DNA from: Natronococcus jeotgali DSM 18795
GTDB taxonomy: Archaea > Halobacteriota > Halobacteria > Halobacteriales > Natrialbaceae
Assembly: GCF_000337695.1 (NCBI RefSeq)
Contig: NZ_AOIA01000034.1
Location: 124,001-188,000, forward strand
Direction: 5' to 3'
Length of the DNA stretch: 64,000 nt
The position numbers and the translations under genes were made by a program. The notes beneath the pieces were generated by a model. That model made no database searches. It was given only the letters and a program-made list of their open reading frames with translations, and was not told the DNA's origin. Below are positions 1-8,444 of the stretch, piece after piece (the first letter of the stretch is position 1; each line of letters opens with the position of its first letter).

Positions 1-121
1 CAGAATAATCCAGAACGGTGCTACGGAATTCTCGTGGCGTTATCTGGCACGGCCGATCTCATTTATATTGATAATAGGTCCCTTATCCTGTACCCACAAT
101 ATTGTCCGGGTGCACAATAGA

Positions 122-129
122 CTTATATA
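122..129 (+). promoter_or_regulatory. TATA box of the small winged-helix gene
   Basis: The AT-rich octamer CTTATATA lies 26 to 33 bases before the ATG at 155. This is the normal archaeal spacing for a leaderless transcript and supports that ATG over the in-frame GTG at 140. Confidence 0.6.
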
Positions 130-154
130 GAACCTCGTCGTGCCTTCTGGTACG

Positions 155-385
155 ATGATAGAACAGCAACTCGCCACCACCCAGCTCGACCCCCTTCCCG
201 ACCAACTCGACTCCCCGCAGGCCAAACTCGTCTACCTCTACCTTGAGGCCAGCGGCGGAGCGACGGCGACGGATCTGAACGAAGTCCTGGCGATGAAAAA
301 GATCGCCGTCCTCTCGGTCCTGAACTGCCTCGAGGGAGAGGGCCTCGTCGAAAAGAACGACGCCGAGTACGTCGTCTGTAACTGA
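155..385 (+). CDS. Small winged-helix (MarR/TrmB-like) DNA-binding protein
   Basis: This is a 76-residue acidic protein starting MIEQQLATTQLD. Residues from about 20 onward read as a single winged helix: a helix around SPQAKLVYLYLEAS, a turn and helix around ATDLNEVLAMKKIAVLSVLNCLE, and a wing ending LVEKNDAEYVV. It therefore resembles stand-alone haloarchaeal wHTH proteins. The ATG at 155 is chosen because a TATA box lies about 28 bases upstream; a GTG at 140 would add five residues and sit too close to the TATA box. No effector or dimerisation domain is present, so the target is unknown. It is monocistronic and followed by a 260-base gap. Confidence 0.75.
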   Translation: MIEQQLATTQLDPLPDQLDSPQAKLVYLYLEASGGATATDLNEVLAMKKIAVLSVLNCLEGEGLVEKNDAEYVVCN

Positions 386-645
386 GCGACGATTTTTGCC
401 GCGCTGTCGTCCACCGTTTCTACAGTGGTAACTGAAACGGCTCACACACCGCTTGCAGTGCAGTCCGCCGCTCGGGCGTTCGTCGACTGACACGCGGTAG
501 ACGGCGAGCGAACCTCGGCGTTTGCGCCGGGGAGGCCGTCACAGCTCCCCGCTCGCGTCGGCGCCGTCGACGGGTGGCTCCGAACGCATCGGTTCGAAGG
601 CTTTATCCCCACGGTAGGCCTCGGTTTTCGTAAGTAACCACAACC
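386..645. other. Intergenic region with one copy of a dispersed 28-base element
   Basis: No gene is seen here. An inverted repeat CCGTTTC / GAAACGG flanks about 13 bases near 415-440. The segment 443-470 matches 43267-43294 at 25 of 28 positions. The 3' end carries the rpl10e promoter. Confidence 0.4.
601..608 (+). promoter_or_regulatory. TATA box of rpl10e
   Basis: CTTTATCC is centred about 41 bases before the ATG at 646, predicting a short leader of 10 to 15 bases for the ribosomal protein transcript. Confidence 0.5.
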
Positions 646-1176
646 ATGTCAGACAAACCTGCCTCGATGTACCGGAAGATTAGCAAGCCGGCCTACACGC
701 GACGCGAATACATCACCGGCATTCCGGGTTCGAAGATCGCACAGCACAAGATGGGCAACGTCAGTGCGGGTCCCGAGGACTACCCCGTTCAGATCAGCCT
801 CGTTACCGAAGAGGAGGTCCAGATCCGCCACGGGAGCCTCGAGGCCTCGCGCCTGTCGGCCAACCGTCACATGCTCAAAAACGCCGGTGAGAACAACTAC
901 AAGATGATCCTCCGGAAGTTCCCCCACCACGTCATCCGGGAGAACAAGCAGGCGACGGGTGCGGGTGCGGACCGCGTCTCCGACGGGATGCGCCAGGCCT
1001 TCGGGAAGATCGTCGGCACCGCCGCGCGGATCGACGCCGGCGAGCGCATCTTCACGGTCTGGTGTGACGTCGACGACGCCGACCACGCCAAGGAGGCGTT
1101 CCGCCGCGCGTACAACAAGATCTCGCCGCCGTGTCGCATCGTCGTCGAGAAGGGCGAAGAGCAGCTGATCTCGTAA
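646..1176 (+). CDS. rpl10e: Large-subunit ribosomal protein L10e (L16 family)
   Basis: The 176-residue product is the archaeal/eukaryotic counterpart of bacterial L16. It sits near the central protuberance of the 50S subunit and contacts the A-site tRNA elbow. The N-terminal run with [16 protein letters not shown] and [13 protein letters not shown], the internal [15 protein letters not shown] segment and the [10 protein letters not shown] / [18 protein letters not shown] block are hallmark L10e sequences, and the length is typical. It stands alone with its own TATA box and is followed by a 135-base gap. The start fits the conserved N-terminus [10 protein letters not shown]. Confidence 0.97.
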   Translation: MSDKPASMYRKISKPAYTRREYITGIPGSKIAQHKMGNVSAGPEDYPVQISLVTEEEVQIRHGSLEASRLSANRHMLKNAGENNYKMILRKFPHHVIRENKQATGAGADRVSDGMRQAFGKIVGTAARIDAGERIFTVWCDVDDADHAKEAFRRAYNKISPPCRIVVEKGEEQLIS

Positions 1177-1311
1177 CCCGGCTCGCCTCTTCGAAACGGT
1201 CCTCGTCTCGATTTTCCCCGCAGCGTCGATCGCTCGAGCCGCGCCCGTCGACCGCGCGGACACGCGAGGAGAGGACGCAGCTTTTTGCGTCGCTGGACCC
1301 GACGCTCGAGC

Positions 1312-2196
1312 ATGATCGACCTCGCGGTCGCAAACGCCGAGGAGACGTTCCGCCGGATGCGCGAGCCCCTCGCCGAACGGGGTATCCGTGCCCGTCACGT
1401 GCCGGTAAGCGAACGCGTCGTCCCGCTCGGAGCCGACGCACCGTGGTCGGCCGGCGAGTACGACGTCGGGTTCGTCTACCCCGGTCGAGCGATGGAGGGC
1501 GGCGTCGCCGATGCCCTGCTCGAGCTCCCGTGGCTCAACGACCGCGACGCGATCCTCACCTCGCGGAACAAGGCCGAGGTGCTCGCCCGCCTCGGGCGAG
1601 CCGACCTCCCGGTCCCGGAGTCGGTATACGTCTCGAACGACGTCGGCGAGGACGAACTGGTCGACGCGTTCGATCGCTTCGAACCCCCGGTCGTGGTGAA
1701 ACCCAACTCGACGACCCGCGGAGTCGGGGTCGCGAAGGCCCACGACCTCGATTCCTTTCTGGGGATCTGTGACTACCTCTCGCTGGTCCACGACTACCGG
1801 GCAACCGGTGACCGATCCTTCCTGGTTCAGGAGTACCTCCCCGGGGCGACCGACTACCGGGTGATGGTCGTCGACGGCGAGTACGCCGGCGCCGTCGAAC
1901 GCCGCCTCCCCGACGAGGCGGTCCGCGAGGGCCAGTGGAAGCACAACGTCCACCGCGGCGCGGCGGCGCGGGGAGTCGACCTGCCCGAGGAGTGGCGCCG
2001 GTTGGCCGAGTCGGTCGCCGACGTCCTCGAGATTCCGTTCCTCGGCGTCGACCTGCTCGAGACGGCGGATCGGCTCGTCGTCAACGAGACCAACGCCCGG
2101 CCGACCGTCGACGAGGCGACGAAGTACCAGCCGGGGTTTTACGACCGTTTAGCGGGCGTAATCTCGGATTGTGTGGGCGTTTCGGGGACTGTCTAA
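1312..2196 (+). CDS. RimK-like ATP-grasp ligase
   Basis: The 294-residue protein has an ATP-grasp fold. It has an N-terminal substrate domain to about residue 80, an ATP-binding lysine block (VVVKPNSTTRGVGVAKAHD, about 130-148), an acidic adenine-binding stretch (LVQEYLPGATDYRVMVVDG) and a C-terminal metal-binding block (FLGVDLLE, then VNETNARPTVDEATKY). This is the RimK/MptN/LysX style of ligase that forms an amide between a carboxylate and an amine through an acyl phosphate. The ATG at 1312 is preferred because the upstream extension is Arg-rich non-coding-like sequence. The neighbours (L10e, exported proteins) do not reveal the substrate, so no pathway is assigned. Confidence 0.8.
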   Translation: MIDLAVANAEETFRRMREPLAERGIRARHVPVSERVVPLGADAPWSAGEYDVGFVYPGRAMEGGVADALLELPWLNDRDAILTSRNKAEVLARLGRADLPVPESVYVSNDVGEDELVDAFDRFEPPVVVKPNSTTRGVGVAKAHDLDSFLGICDYLSLVHDYRATGDRSFLVQEYLPGATDYRVMVVDGEYAGAVERRLPDEAVREGQWKHNVHRGAAARGVDLPEEWRRLAESVADVLEIPFLGVDLLETADRLVVNETNARPTVDEATKYQPGFYDRLAGVISDCVGVSGTV

Positions 2197-2356
2197 CCGC
2201 CATCGCACCTCCGTTTCGGACTGATACCTGACCCTGCGCGAGTGGAACGATCGACCGCAGCGTTCGTACCTGGTAGTTGATCCCGTAACGATCTGATCGA
2301 TTAATACGAACCCCCGGAATTGGCTGGCAGTGGGCCACGGAGCCCGTAGATTCAGT

Positions 2357-3010
2357 ATGACAGAAGACAACTCCAGCACTCGTCGCAGTATGCTTCGTCT
2401 CGCCGGAACGGCAGGTATCGGCCTCGTCGGCCTCTCCGGCGCGGCGTCGGCCGACGGAAAGAACCACGGCGGTGACGGACATCGCGGTGACGACCACAAC
2501 CGCAAACGACGCGGTGACGACCACAATCGCAAACGACGCGGGGACGACCACAACCGCAAACGACGCGGGGACGACCGACGAAACGAAATGGGCCGTGGCG
2601 GGCGCAACGGCAAGCGAGACGATCACCGCGGGCGCGATGGACACGACGACAACCACGGACACCGCGGGAAGGACGGTCGTGGACACCGCAATAAGGACGG
2701 TCGAGGAAACAACCGTGGGAAGGACGGCCGACGAAACAACTACGGTAAGGACAGCCGACGCCGCGACGGCGATAACGACTACGAGCGCTACGGAGACCGC
2801 GGACACGACGGCGGACGACGGCGCAAACGCGACGGACGCCACGACGACGGGCGACAGCGCAAACGCGACGACCACCACGACGGGCGACGGCGCAAACGCG
2901 ACGATCACCACGACGGGCGCGGAAAACACGGCACTCCGAACCCGACGACCGACACTGACGGGTTCATCAAGTACACGCTGAACAAAGCGCTGGGCGGCTC
3001 CAAGAAATAG
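2357..3010 (+). CDS. Tat-exported low-complexity His/Arg/Asp-rich protein
   Basis: The 217-residue product begins with a Tat signal: STRRSMLRLAG twin-arginine motif, hydrophobic stretch to about residue 30, Ala-x-Ala cleavage near GAASADG. The mature part is almost entirely Asp, His, Arg, Lys, Gly and Asn. It includes three 9-residue repeats of the type DDHNRKRRG near residues 46-72 and later DDHHDGRRRKR units. It ends with an ordinary-looking segment (TDTDGFIKYTLNKALGG). Such a basic, His-rich composition is unusual in a haloarchaeon and suggests metal or polyanion binding, which is inference. A second frame through the same DNA (2472-2981) is also open and would give a Thr/Ala-rich product. 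The frame with the Tat signal is chosen. No catalytic domain is visible. Confidence 0.65.
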   Translation: MTEDNSSTRRSMLRLAGTAGIGLVGLSGAASADGKNHGGDGHRGDDHNRKRRGDDHNRKRRGDDHNRKRRGDDRRNEMGRGGRNGKRDDHRGRDGHDDNHGHRGKDGRGHRNKDGRGNNRGKDGRRNNYGKDSRRRDGDNDYERYGDRGHDGGRRRKRDGRHDDGRQRKRDDHHDGRRRKRDDHHDGRGKHGTPNPTTDTDGFIKYTLNKALGGSKK

Positions 3011-3098
3011 CGGCTCCGGGCTTCCGCGAGCGATTCTTTTTCGATCGAACCGAGACTCGAGCGACGTCGGTGCCGACCGCGACTCGACTCCGCGTCGG

Positions 3099-3494
3099 TT
3101 ACTCGAGGCTGATCCCCGAGGAGCGTTCGGCCGACTCGAAGACGACCTCGAGGACGCCGTTGTTGTAGGTCGCCGAGGCGCTGTGTTCGTTGACCCGTTG
3201 GGGGAGCGACACGCGCTCGTCGTACTGGCGGTGGTCGCTGCTGGCGGAGATCGTCAGCGTCTTGCCGTCGCACTCGAGGTCGATATTGTCCTTCTCGACG
3301 CCGGGCAGGTCGGCGACGACGCGGATCTCGTCGTCGGTTTCGTGGATATCGACGTGAGTGTCCATGCCGAACCCGCTGTCGACGGCGCTGGAGGAGTCGA
3401 AATCGACGTCGGCACCGTTCATCATCTCGTTCATCATCCGCTCGATTTCCCGAAAGAGATCGTCGAAGGGTTCGTCGCGGTCGTCTCGTCGCAT
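3099..3494 (-). CDS. Hsp20/alpha-crystallin family small heat-shock protein
   Basis: This is a 131-residue small heat-shock protein, an ATP-independent holdase in the cytoplasm. The N-terminal arm is short and contains a Met-rich helix (IERMMNEMMNG). The alpha-crystallin domain runs from about residue 40 (DTHVDIHETDDEIRVVADLPGV) through DGKTLTISAS and RVSLPQRVNEHSASATYNNGVLEV. The C-terminal I-x-I-like anchor is reduced to SGISLE. The start MRRDDRDEP is chosen, since nine further upstream codons lack coding character. It is convergent with the preceding exported-protein gene. Confidence 0.92.
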   Translation of the reverse strand: MRRDDRDEPFDDLFREIERMMNEMMNGADVDFDSSSAVDSGFGMDTHVDIHETDDEIRVVADLPGVEKDNIDLECDGKTLTISASSDHRQYDERVSLPQRVNEHSASATYNNGVLEVVFESAERSSGISLE

Positions 3495-3538
3495 AGCTGG
3501 TGATAAGGAAGGGACGGCCAAAAGCTTTCCCCGACGCC

Positions 3539-4606
3539 TCAGTCCGCGGTCTGTCGATCGGCGGTGCGGTTCTCGGGTTCGTCCAGTCGCCCGAGCCCGA
3601 TCCCGAGTGTCTCGTTGGTAAGCGCGCGACTCTCCGGGCCCTCGAGCAGCCCCGTCACCGAACGGATCGCGTCGACGTTCTCGGGAACGACGTCGGACTC
3701 CTGGTGGATCGCCTGCATGCAGTAGAGGTCCTTGCCCTCGACGGTGATCGACTCCTCCCAGATGCAGTTCTCCCAGATGTCCCCGCGCGGGCGACCCGCG
3801 TCGAGCGCGAGGTCTTTGAGCGTTCCGGCGCCGTCGATGCCGGCGTAGTCGGGGATCAACAGGAGGCGGTTCTCCTCGCGGAGTCGGTCCCGGACCTCCT
3901 CGACGCTGTCGGGTACCTCCTCGAGGGTGATGTTGACCGCGTGGACGTGCATCATCGTCGTCGGGACCTTGAGTCCGATCGTGTCGATGTCGAGTTCGGG
4001 GAAGACGGTCTGGACGTCAGGGCCGTGGTGGGAGGGGATCGAGACGGGGTCCGGCACGGCGTCGTTGATCGGACCGCGGCCGGTCTGGTTCGGGTCGCCG
4101 CCGCGTCGGACCAGCGTCGTCCGGACCTTCTCGATGCCGTAGTCCTCGTGGATGGGGGCGACCAGCCGGGAGAGTCCGGTCGTGTTACAGGAGACGACGC
4201 GGACGTAGTCGGCGTCGGCGGCTTCCTCGTAGTTCGCGCGGGCGTTGAAACTGACCTCCGCGACGGTCGCGTCCTCGCCGCCCTGGAAGAGCGCCGGGGT
4301 GTCGTGGCGCTCGTACAGCGGCCGATTCTGTTCGCCGATTCCGGAGGGCGTGGCGTCGACGACGACGTCGCTGTCGGCGACGAGTTCGTCGACGGTACCG
4401 GCGAGGTCGACGCCGGCTTCGCGGAACCCATCGGTGCGGTCCTCGTCGACCGCGTAGAGCGGGTACTCCGCCTCGGCCGCCCCGAGGGCGACGTAATCGG
4501 GGCTGACCTTGGCGACGCCGGCGACTTCCATGTCAGGCTGCGATCGCACGGCGTCCGCAACGCGTTTGCCGATGGTTCCATAGCCGTTGATTCCGACGCG
4601 GAGCAT
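3539..4606 (-). CDS. gapII: Type II glyceraldehyde-3-phosphate dehydrogenase (GapII)
   Basis: The 355-residue archaeal-type GAPDH has a Rossmann motif at the N-terminus ([17 protein letters not shown]), catalytic Cys140 in VVSCNTTG, and the archaeal blocks [26 protein letters not shown] and [13 protein letters not shown]. In Haloferax volcanii the type II enzyme serves gluconeogenesis and the type I enzyme serves sugar breakdown. The same pairing with pgk occurs here, so a gluconeogenic role is inferred. The ATG at 4606 gives the conserved start [10 protein letters not shown]; an in-frame ATG at 4618 would add four residues. The gene is divergent from gapI, with a 269-base AT-rich spacer that probably holds both promoters and shared control sites. 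Confidence 0.95.
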   Translation of the reverse strand: MLRVGINGYGTIGKRVADAVRSQPDMEVAGVAKVSPDYVALGAAEAEYPLYAVDEDRTDGFREAGVDLAGTVDELVADSDVVVDATPSGIGEQNRPLYERHDTPALFQGGEDATVAEVSFNARANYEEAADADYVRVVSCNTTGLSRLVAPIHEDYGIEKVRTTLVRRGGDPNQTGRGPINDAVPDPVSIPSHHGPDVQTVFPELDIDTIGLKVPTTMMHVHAVNITLEEVPDSVEEVRDRLREENRLLLIPDYAGIDGAGTLKDLALDAGRPRGDIWENCIWEESITVEGKDLYCMQAIHQESDVVPENVDAIRSVTGLLEGPESRALTNETLGIGLGRLDEPENRTADRQTAD

Positions 4607-4875
4607 ACGCGTCGACATCCACCGCCGACCGGCATAACTGTTTTGCAAGAATCTGATAGATGTTAACTCGAAATCGAGTTTCCTAGGCAGATTATGGCGA
4701 AGAACGGGCCCTAACCTGTATATTCGGCTAATATATAATATATATTGAATGTAATATGATATGTGGTACCACGGTGAACGCACCTCCCGCCTGACGGGCC
4801 GTGATCCCTCCCGATCGTCAATCAACGTTGCGAAAGGGGCAAGTGATTTAATCGTGGACCCCGTACTACTCGGAT
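4607..4875. promoter_or_regulatory. Divergent control region between gapII and gapI
   Basis: This 269-base spacer contains a very AT-rich core at about 4718-4762 in otherwise GC-rich DNA, and a perfect GGTACC palindrome just downstream. The gapI TATA-like element ATTTAAT is at 4846-4852, 24 bases before the ATG. A weaker TATA-like sequence (GTTATG on the minus strand) lies near 4635 for gapII. Reciprocal control of the two enzymes is inferred from their known opposing roles; no operator was recognised with confidence. Confidence 0.5.
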
Positions 4876-5946
4876 ATGAGTGAAAATTCGTACACGGAGA
4901 ACGAGTTCGAAGGAACGCTCCGGATCGGTCTCAACGGGTTCGGTCGGATCGGACGGAACGTCCTCCGCGCGTCGCTCGAGTACGACGGCGTCGAGATCGT
5001 CGGGATCAACGACGTCATGGACAACGACGACATGCGGTACCTGATCAAACACGACTCGGTCCACGGTCGGCTCGAGGACGTCTCACTCGAGGGAGACACG
5101 CTCACCGTCGAGGGCGACGAGATCCGGCTCTGCTCCGAGCGCGACCCGACCCAACTCCCCTGGGACGAACTCGACGTCGACGTCGCCTTCGAGGCGACGG
5201 GGATCTTCCGCACCCACGACGAGGCCGCCCAGCACCTTGAAGCCGGCGCCGAGAAGGTGCTGATCTCGGCCCCGCCGAAAGGCGAGAAGGAGGTCCAGAC
5301 GATCGTCTACGGCGTCAACCACGACGAGTACGACGGCGAGGACGTGCTCTCGAACGCCTCCTGTACGACGAACTCGGTCGCGCCGGTCGTGAAGGTACTG
5401 GACGACGAGTTCGGCATCGAGTCCGGGCTGCTCACGACCGTTCACGCTTACACCGGCACCCAGAACCTCGTCGACGGTCCGCTCAGCAAGCGCCGCCGCG
5501 GTCGCGCCGCTGCCGAAAACATCATCCCGACCTCGACCGGCGCCGCGATCGCCACCACCGAAGTCCTCCCGCAGCTCGAGGGCAAGCTCGACGGAATGGC
5601 GATGCGCGTTCCCGTTCCGAACGGCTCGATCACCGACCTCACCGTCGACCTCGAGGAGGACGTCACCGAGGAGGAGCTCGCCGACGCGATCCGCTCGGCG
5701 GCCGACGACGAACTCGCCGGCGTGCTCGGCTACACCGACGAGGAGATCGTCTCGCGGGACATCGTCGGGATGCCCTTCTCCTCGTACGTCGACCTCGAGT
5801 CGACGATGTCACTCGAGGACGGCCTCGTGAAGGTGTTGACCTGGTACGACAACGAGTTCGGCTTCTCGAACCGGATGCTCGACCTCGCGACGTACGTCGC
5901 CGCCGAAGCGGAGAGTCGGGAGGGCGACGAGGTCGCCGCCCGCTGA
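4876..5946 (+). CDS. gapI: Type I glyceraldehyde-3-phosphate dehydrogenase (GapI)
   Basis: The 356-residue bacterial-type GAPDH converts glyceraldehyde 3-phosphate to 1,3-bisphosphoglycerate with NAD. The N-terminal Rossmann motif is [18 protein letters not shown]. The catalytic cysteine is Cys163 in NASCTTN, followed by the [31 protein letters not shown] and [12 protein letters not shown] family signatures. An acidic N-terminal extension of about 14 residues precedes the core, common in haloarchaea. It is 47 bases upstream of pgk, which makes the product's next step. The start is supported by a TATA element 24 bases upstream (leaderless). Confidence 0.97.
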   Translation: MSENSYTENEFEGTLRIGLNGFGRIGRNVLRASLEYDGVEIVGINDVMDNDDMRYLIKHDSVHGRLEDVSLEGDTLTVEGDEIRLCSERDPTQLPWDELDVDVAFEATGIFRTHDEAAQHLEAGAEKVLISAPPKGEKEVQTIVYGVNHDEYDGEDVLSNASCTTNSVAPVVKVLDDEFGIESGLLTTVHAYTGTQNLVDGPLSKRRRGRAAAENIIPTSTGAAIATTEVLPQLEGKLDGMAMRVPVPNGSITDLTVDLEEDVTEEELADAIRSAADDELAGVLGYTDEEIVSRDIVGMPFSSYVDLESTMSLEDGLVKVLTWYDNEFGFSNRMLDLATYVAAEAESREGDEVAAR

Positions 5947-5956
5947 ACGGCTTGTC

Positions 5957-5970
5957 CTTAAAATTTTAAG
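5957..5970 (+). promoter_or_regulatory. Palindromic TATA element of pgk
   Basis: CTTAAAATTTTAAG is a perfect 14-base palindrome ending 23 bases before the pgk ATG, the right place for a TATA box of a leaderless gene. It gives pgk its own promoter despite the short distance to gapI. The symmetry could also let a dimeric regulator bind. Confidence 0.6.
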
Positions 5971-5993
5971 CGCGTTCGGCACGCCGTCCCTGT

Positions 5994-7202
5994 ATGTTCA
6001 AGACGATCGACGATCTCGCGCCCGGGCAGCGACTGCTGGTCCGTCTCGACCTCAACGCGCCCGTCGAAGACGGCGCCGTTCAGGACAACCGCCGGTTCGC
6101 GCGTCACGCCGAGACGCTCCGGGAACTGCTCGAGGACGACCACGGGGTCGCCGTGCTGGCCCACCAGGGTCGACCCGGCCGCGACACGTTCGTCTCGCTC
6201 GAACAACACGCCGAGATCCTCGGAAATCACCTCGAGCGGGACGTCGACTTCGTCGCGGATACCTTCGGCGAGGACGCGCTCGAGGCGATCGACGGCCTCG
6301 AGGGCGGCGAGGTGCTCGTCCTCGAGAACGCCCGGATGTGCGACGAGGAGCTCCCCGAGGAGAATCCGGACGTGAAGGCCGACACCGAGTTCGTGCGGAC
6401 GCTGGCTCCGGAGTTCGACGCCTACGTCAACGACGCCTACTCGGCGGCCCACCGCTCCCACGCCTCGCTGGTCGGCTTCCCGCGCGTGATGGACGCCTAC
6501 GCGGGACGCGTGATGGAACAGGAGTACACCGCGAACTCGTCGATCCAGGAGCGGGAGTTCGACGGCACCGTCACGATGGCCCTCGGAGGGACGAAGGCCG
6601 AGGACCTGATCCCCGTCATCGAACGGGTCGACGACACGGTCGACCGGTTCTGTCTCGGCGGCATCGTCGGCGAACTCTTCCTGCGCGCGGCGGGCCACGA
6701 CGTCGGTTACGACGTCGAGGGAACCGACTTCTTCGACGAGCAGTGGGACGAGCAACGGGAGACGATCGAACGCATCCTCGAGGAGTACGAAGAGTCCCTG
6801 TCCCTCGCGACCGATCTCGCTTACGAGGGCGAGGACGACGAGCGCGCCGAGGCCGCGGTCGAGGGCCTCGAGAAGGACACGTCCTACCTCGACGTCGGCT
6901 CCGACACCGCCGACGAGTACGCAGATCTCGTCCGCGAGTCCGAAGCCGTCTTCGTCAAGGGCGCCCTGGGCGTCTTCGAGGACGAACGGTTCGCCGACGG
7001 CACCGTGACGGTGCTCGAGGCGATCGCCGAGACCGACTGCTTCTCGGTCGTCGGCGGCGGCGACACCTCCCGTGCGATCGAGATGTACGGCCTCGAGGAG
7101 GACGACTTCGGGCACGTCTCGATCGCCGGCGGCGCCTACGTCCGCGCGCTCACCGGCGAGCCCCTGGTCGCGGTCGAGGTCCTCGAGGACGCCGCCGAGT
7201 AG
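5994..7202 (+). CDS. pgk: Phosphoglycerate kinase
   Basis: The 402-residue Pgk transfers phosphate between 1,3-bisphosphoglycerate and ADP in the cytoplasm. The substrate-binding N-domain shows RLDLNAPVEDG, QDNRRFARHAETLREL and the basic HQGRPGRD loop. The middle has YVNDAYSAAHRSHASLVGF. The nucleotide-binding C-domain has the ALGGTKAEDLIPVIE block and the late VVGGGDTSRAIEMYG motif that replaces bacterial GGGDSA. Length is typical for haloarchaea. It follows gapI, so the two successive steps are adjacent, but a palindromic TATA element suggests an independent transcript. Confidence 0.97.
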   Translation: MFKTIDDLAPGQRLLVRLDLNAPVEDGAVQDNRRFARHAETLRELLEDDHGVAVLAHQGRPGRDTFVSLEQHAEILGNHLERDVDFVADTFGEDALEAIDGLEGGEVLVLENARMCDEELPEENPDVKADTEFVRTLAPEFDAYVNDAYSAAHRSHASLVGFPRVMDAYAGRVMEQEYTANSSIQEREFDGTVTMALGGTKAEDLIPVIERVDDTVDRFCLGGIVGELFLRAAGHDVGYDVEGTDFFDEQWDEQRETIERILEEYEESLSLATDLAYEGEDDERAEAAVEGLEKDTSYLDVGSDTADEYADLVRESEAVFVKGALGVFEDERFADGTVTVLEAIAETDCFSVVGGGDTSRAIEMYGLEEDDFGHVSIAGGAYVRALTGEPLVAVEVLEDAAE

Positions 7203-7250
7203 GGGTCGCTGATAGCAAGACCTTTCGGCTCGCTGCATCCAGTATCGGGT

Positions 7251-8201
7251 ATGTCCGATCTCCGTGCAGCCGCAGAGACGGCCGTTCGCCAGTGTCTCGC
7301 CCTCGAGTCTTCGGAGAGCTGTGCCGTCGTCACCGACGACGAGCGCGAGCCGATCGGCGAGGCGATCTACGAGGTCGCGAGCGAAATCACGGACGACGCC
7401 GTGATCGTCCGCTATCCGCCCGGCGAGACCCACGGCGCCGAACCCCCGACCCCGGTCGCGGCGGCGATGGCCGGCGCCGACGTCGTCCTCGCGCCGACGA
7501 CCAAGAGCCTGAGCCACACCCGCGCCCGCGGCGAGGCCAACGAGGCCGGCGCCCGCGTCGCCACGCTGCCGGGGATCACCGAGGAGGTGTTCACCACGGG
7601 GCTGGACGCCGACTACGAGGCGATCGCCGACCACTCCGCCGCCGTCCTCGAGCAGGTCGCCGACGCCGAGGAGATCCGCGTGACCGCGCCCGCGGGGACC
7701 GACATCACGTTCGGGATCGGCGACCGGGAGTTCCTCTCGGACACCGGGATCGTCCACGAGCCCGGCGAGATGTCGAACCTCCCCGCGGGCGAGGTGTTCG
7801 TCAGCCCCGAAACCGCCGACGGCACGTTCGTCGTCGACGGCACGATGCGACCCCACGGGCTGCTCGAGGACGGCCAGGAGCTTCGCTTCGAGGTCGAGGA
7901 CGGCCTCGTCACCGACATCTCCGACGACGAGATCCGCACGACGGTCGAGACCGCCGCGGAGGAGGTCGGCGACGCGGCTTACAACCTCGCCGAACTCGGC
8001 ATTGGTACGAACGTCGCGGTCACCGACCTCGTCGGCTCCGTCCTGCTCGACGAGAAAGCGGGCGGGACCGTCCATATCGCGATCGGCGACGACGCGGGAA
8101 TCGGCGGCGCCGTCGAGGCACCGATCCACCTCGACGGGATCCTCCGGGAGCCGACGGTGTGGGCAGATGGGGAAGAAGTGGAACTTCCACGTAGTGCGTG
8201 A
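7251..8201 (+). CDS. M29-like aminopeptidase / NicX-related metalloenzyme
   Basis: The 316-residue protein belongs to the thermophilic (M29) leucyl-aminopeptidase-like group, which also includes 2,5-dihydroxypyridine dioxygenase NicX. Supporting blocks are DVVLAPTTKSLSHTRARGEANEAGARVATLPGI, IVHEPGEMSNLPAGEVFVSPE (carrying likely metal-binding Glu residues), ELGIGTN near residue 245 and the HIAIGDDAGIGG region near 280. The exact substrate is not determinable here. The last codons (ELPRSA, stop) run into a palindrome-rich element, and downstream bases 8274-8300 would encode a similar-looking tail, so the native C-terminus may have been replaced. It lies 48 bases after pgk. Confidence 0.8.
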   Translation: MSDLRAAAETAVRQCLALESSESCAVVTDDEREPIGEAIYEVASEITDDAVIVRYPPGETHGAEPPTPVAAAMAGADVVLAPTTKSLSHTRARGEANEAGARVATLPGITEEVFTTGLDADYEAIADHSAAVLEQVADAEEIRVTAPAGTDITFGIGDREFLSDTGIVHEPGEMSNLPAGEVFVSPETADGTFVVDGTMRPHGLLEDGQELRFEVEDGLVTDISDDEIRTTVETAAEEVGDAAYNLAELGIGTNVAVTDLVGSVLLDEKAGGTVHIAIGDDAGIGGAVEAPIHLDGILREPTVWADGEEVELPRSA

Positions 8202-8444
8202 GCGGCGGAAGCCGCGAACGCGGGGAGGTCGTAGACCTCCCGACGAGCGAGCGGTGTAACCGCGAGCAGGCACCGAGATCGAGCTCCCGGAATCACGTCG
8301 GATTGCGCCAGCCTCGAGCGGGGACGCCGAATCGGGGCGGACGACGACGCCGACGTGTCGGTACCGATCCGCGACGGTGCGAGCCAGTAACGGGCCCACA
8401 CGCGGTCCAATCGCCTTTTACGGCCGTGGCGTCTACGGCGTGCT
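8202..8444. repeat. Palindrome-rich intergenic element after the aminopeptidase gene
   Basis: The segment holds a strong hairpin GGGAGGTC / GACCTCCC with a 3-base loop near 8223-8241. It also has smaller repeats (CGGCGGAAGCCG; GAGCGGTGTAACCGCGAGC). No coding potential is seen. It may act as a terminator or be a small palindromic insertion. Confidence 0.45.

Noticed and set aside
2081-2929. Minus-strand Val/Ala-rich frame that looks like a membrane protein
   Set aside because: The apparent hydrophobic spans come from reading the His/Arg/Asp repeats antisense; no start signal and no real span pattern.
5958-8399. Very long minus-strand open frame (813 codons) opposite pgk and the aminopeptidase
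   Set aside because: It mirrors two clear plus-strand genes, its product is Arg/Asp/Val-rich with no recognisable domain, and long antisense frames are expected in DNA with strong GC third-position bias.
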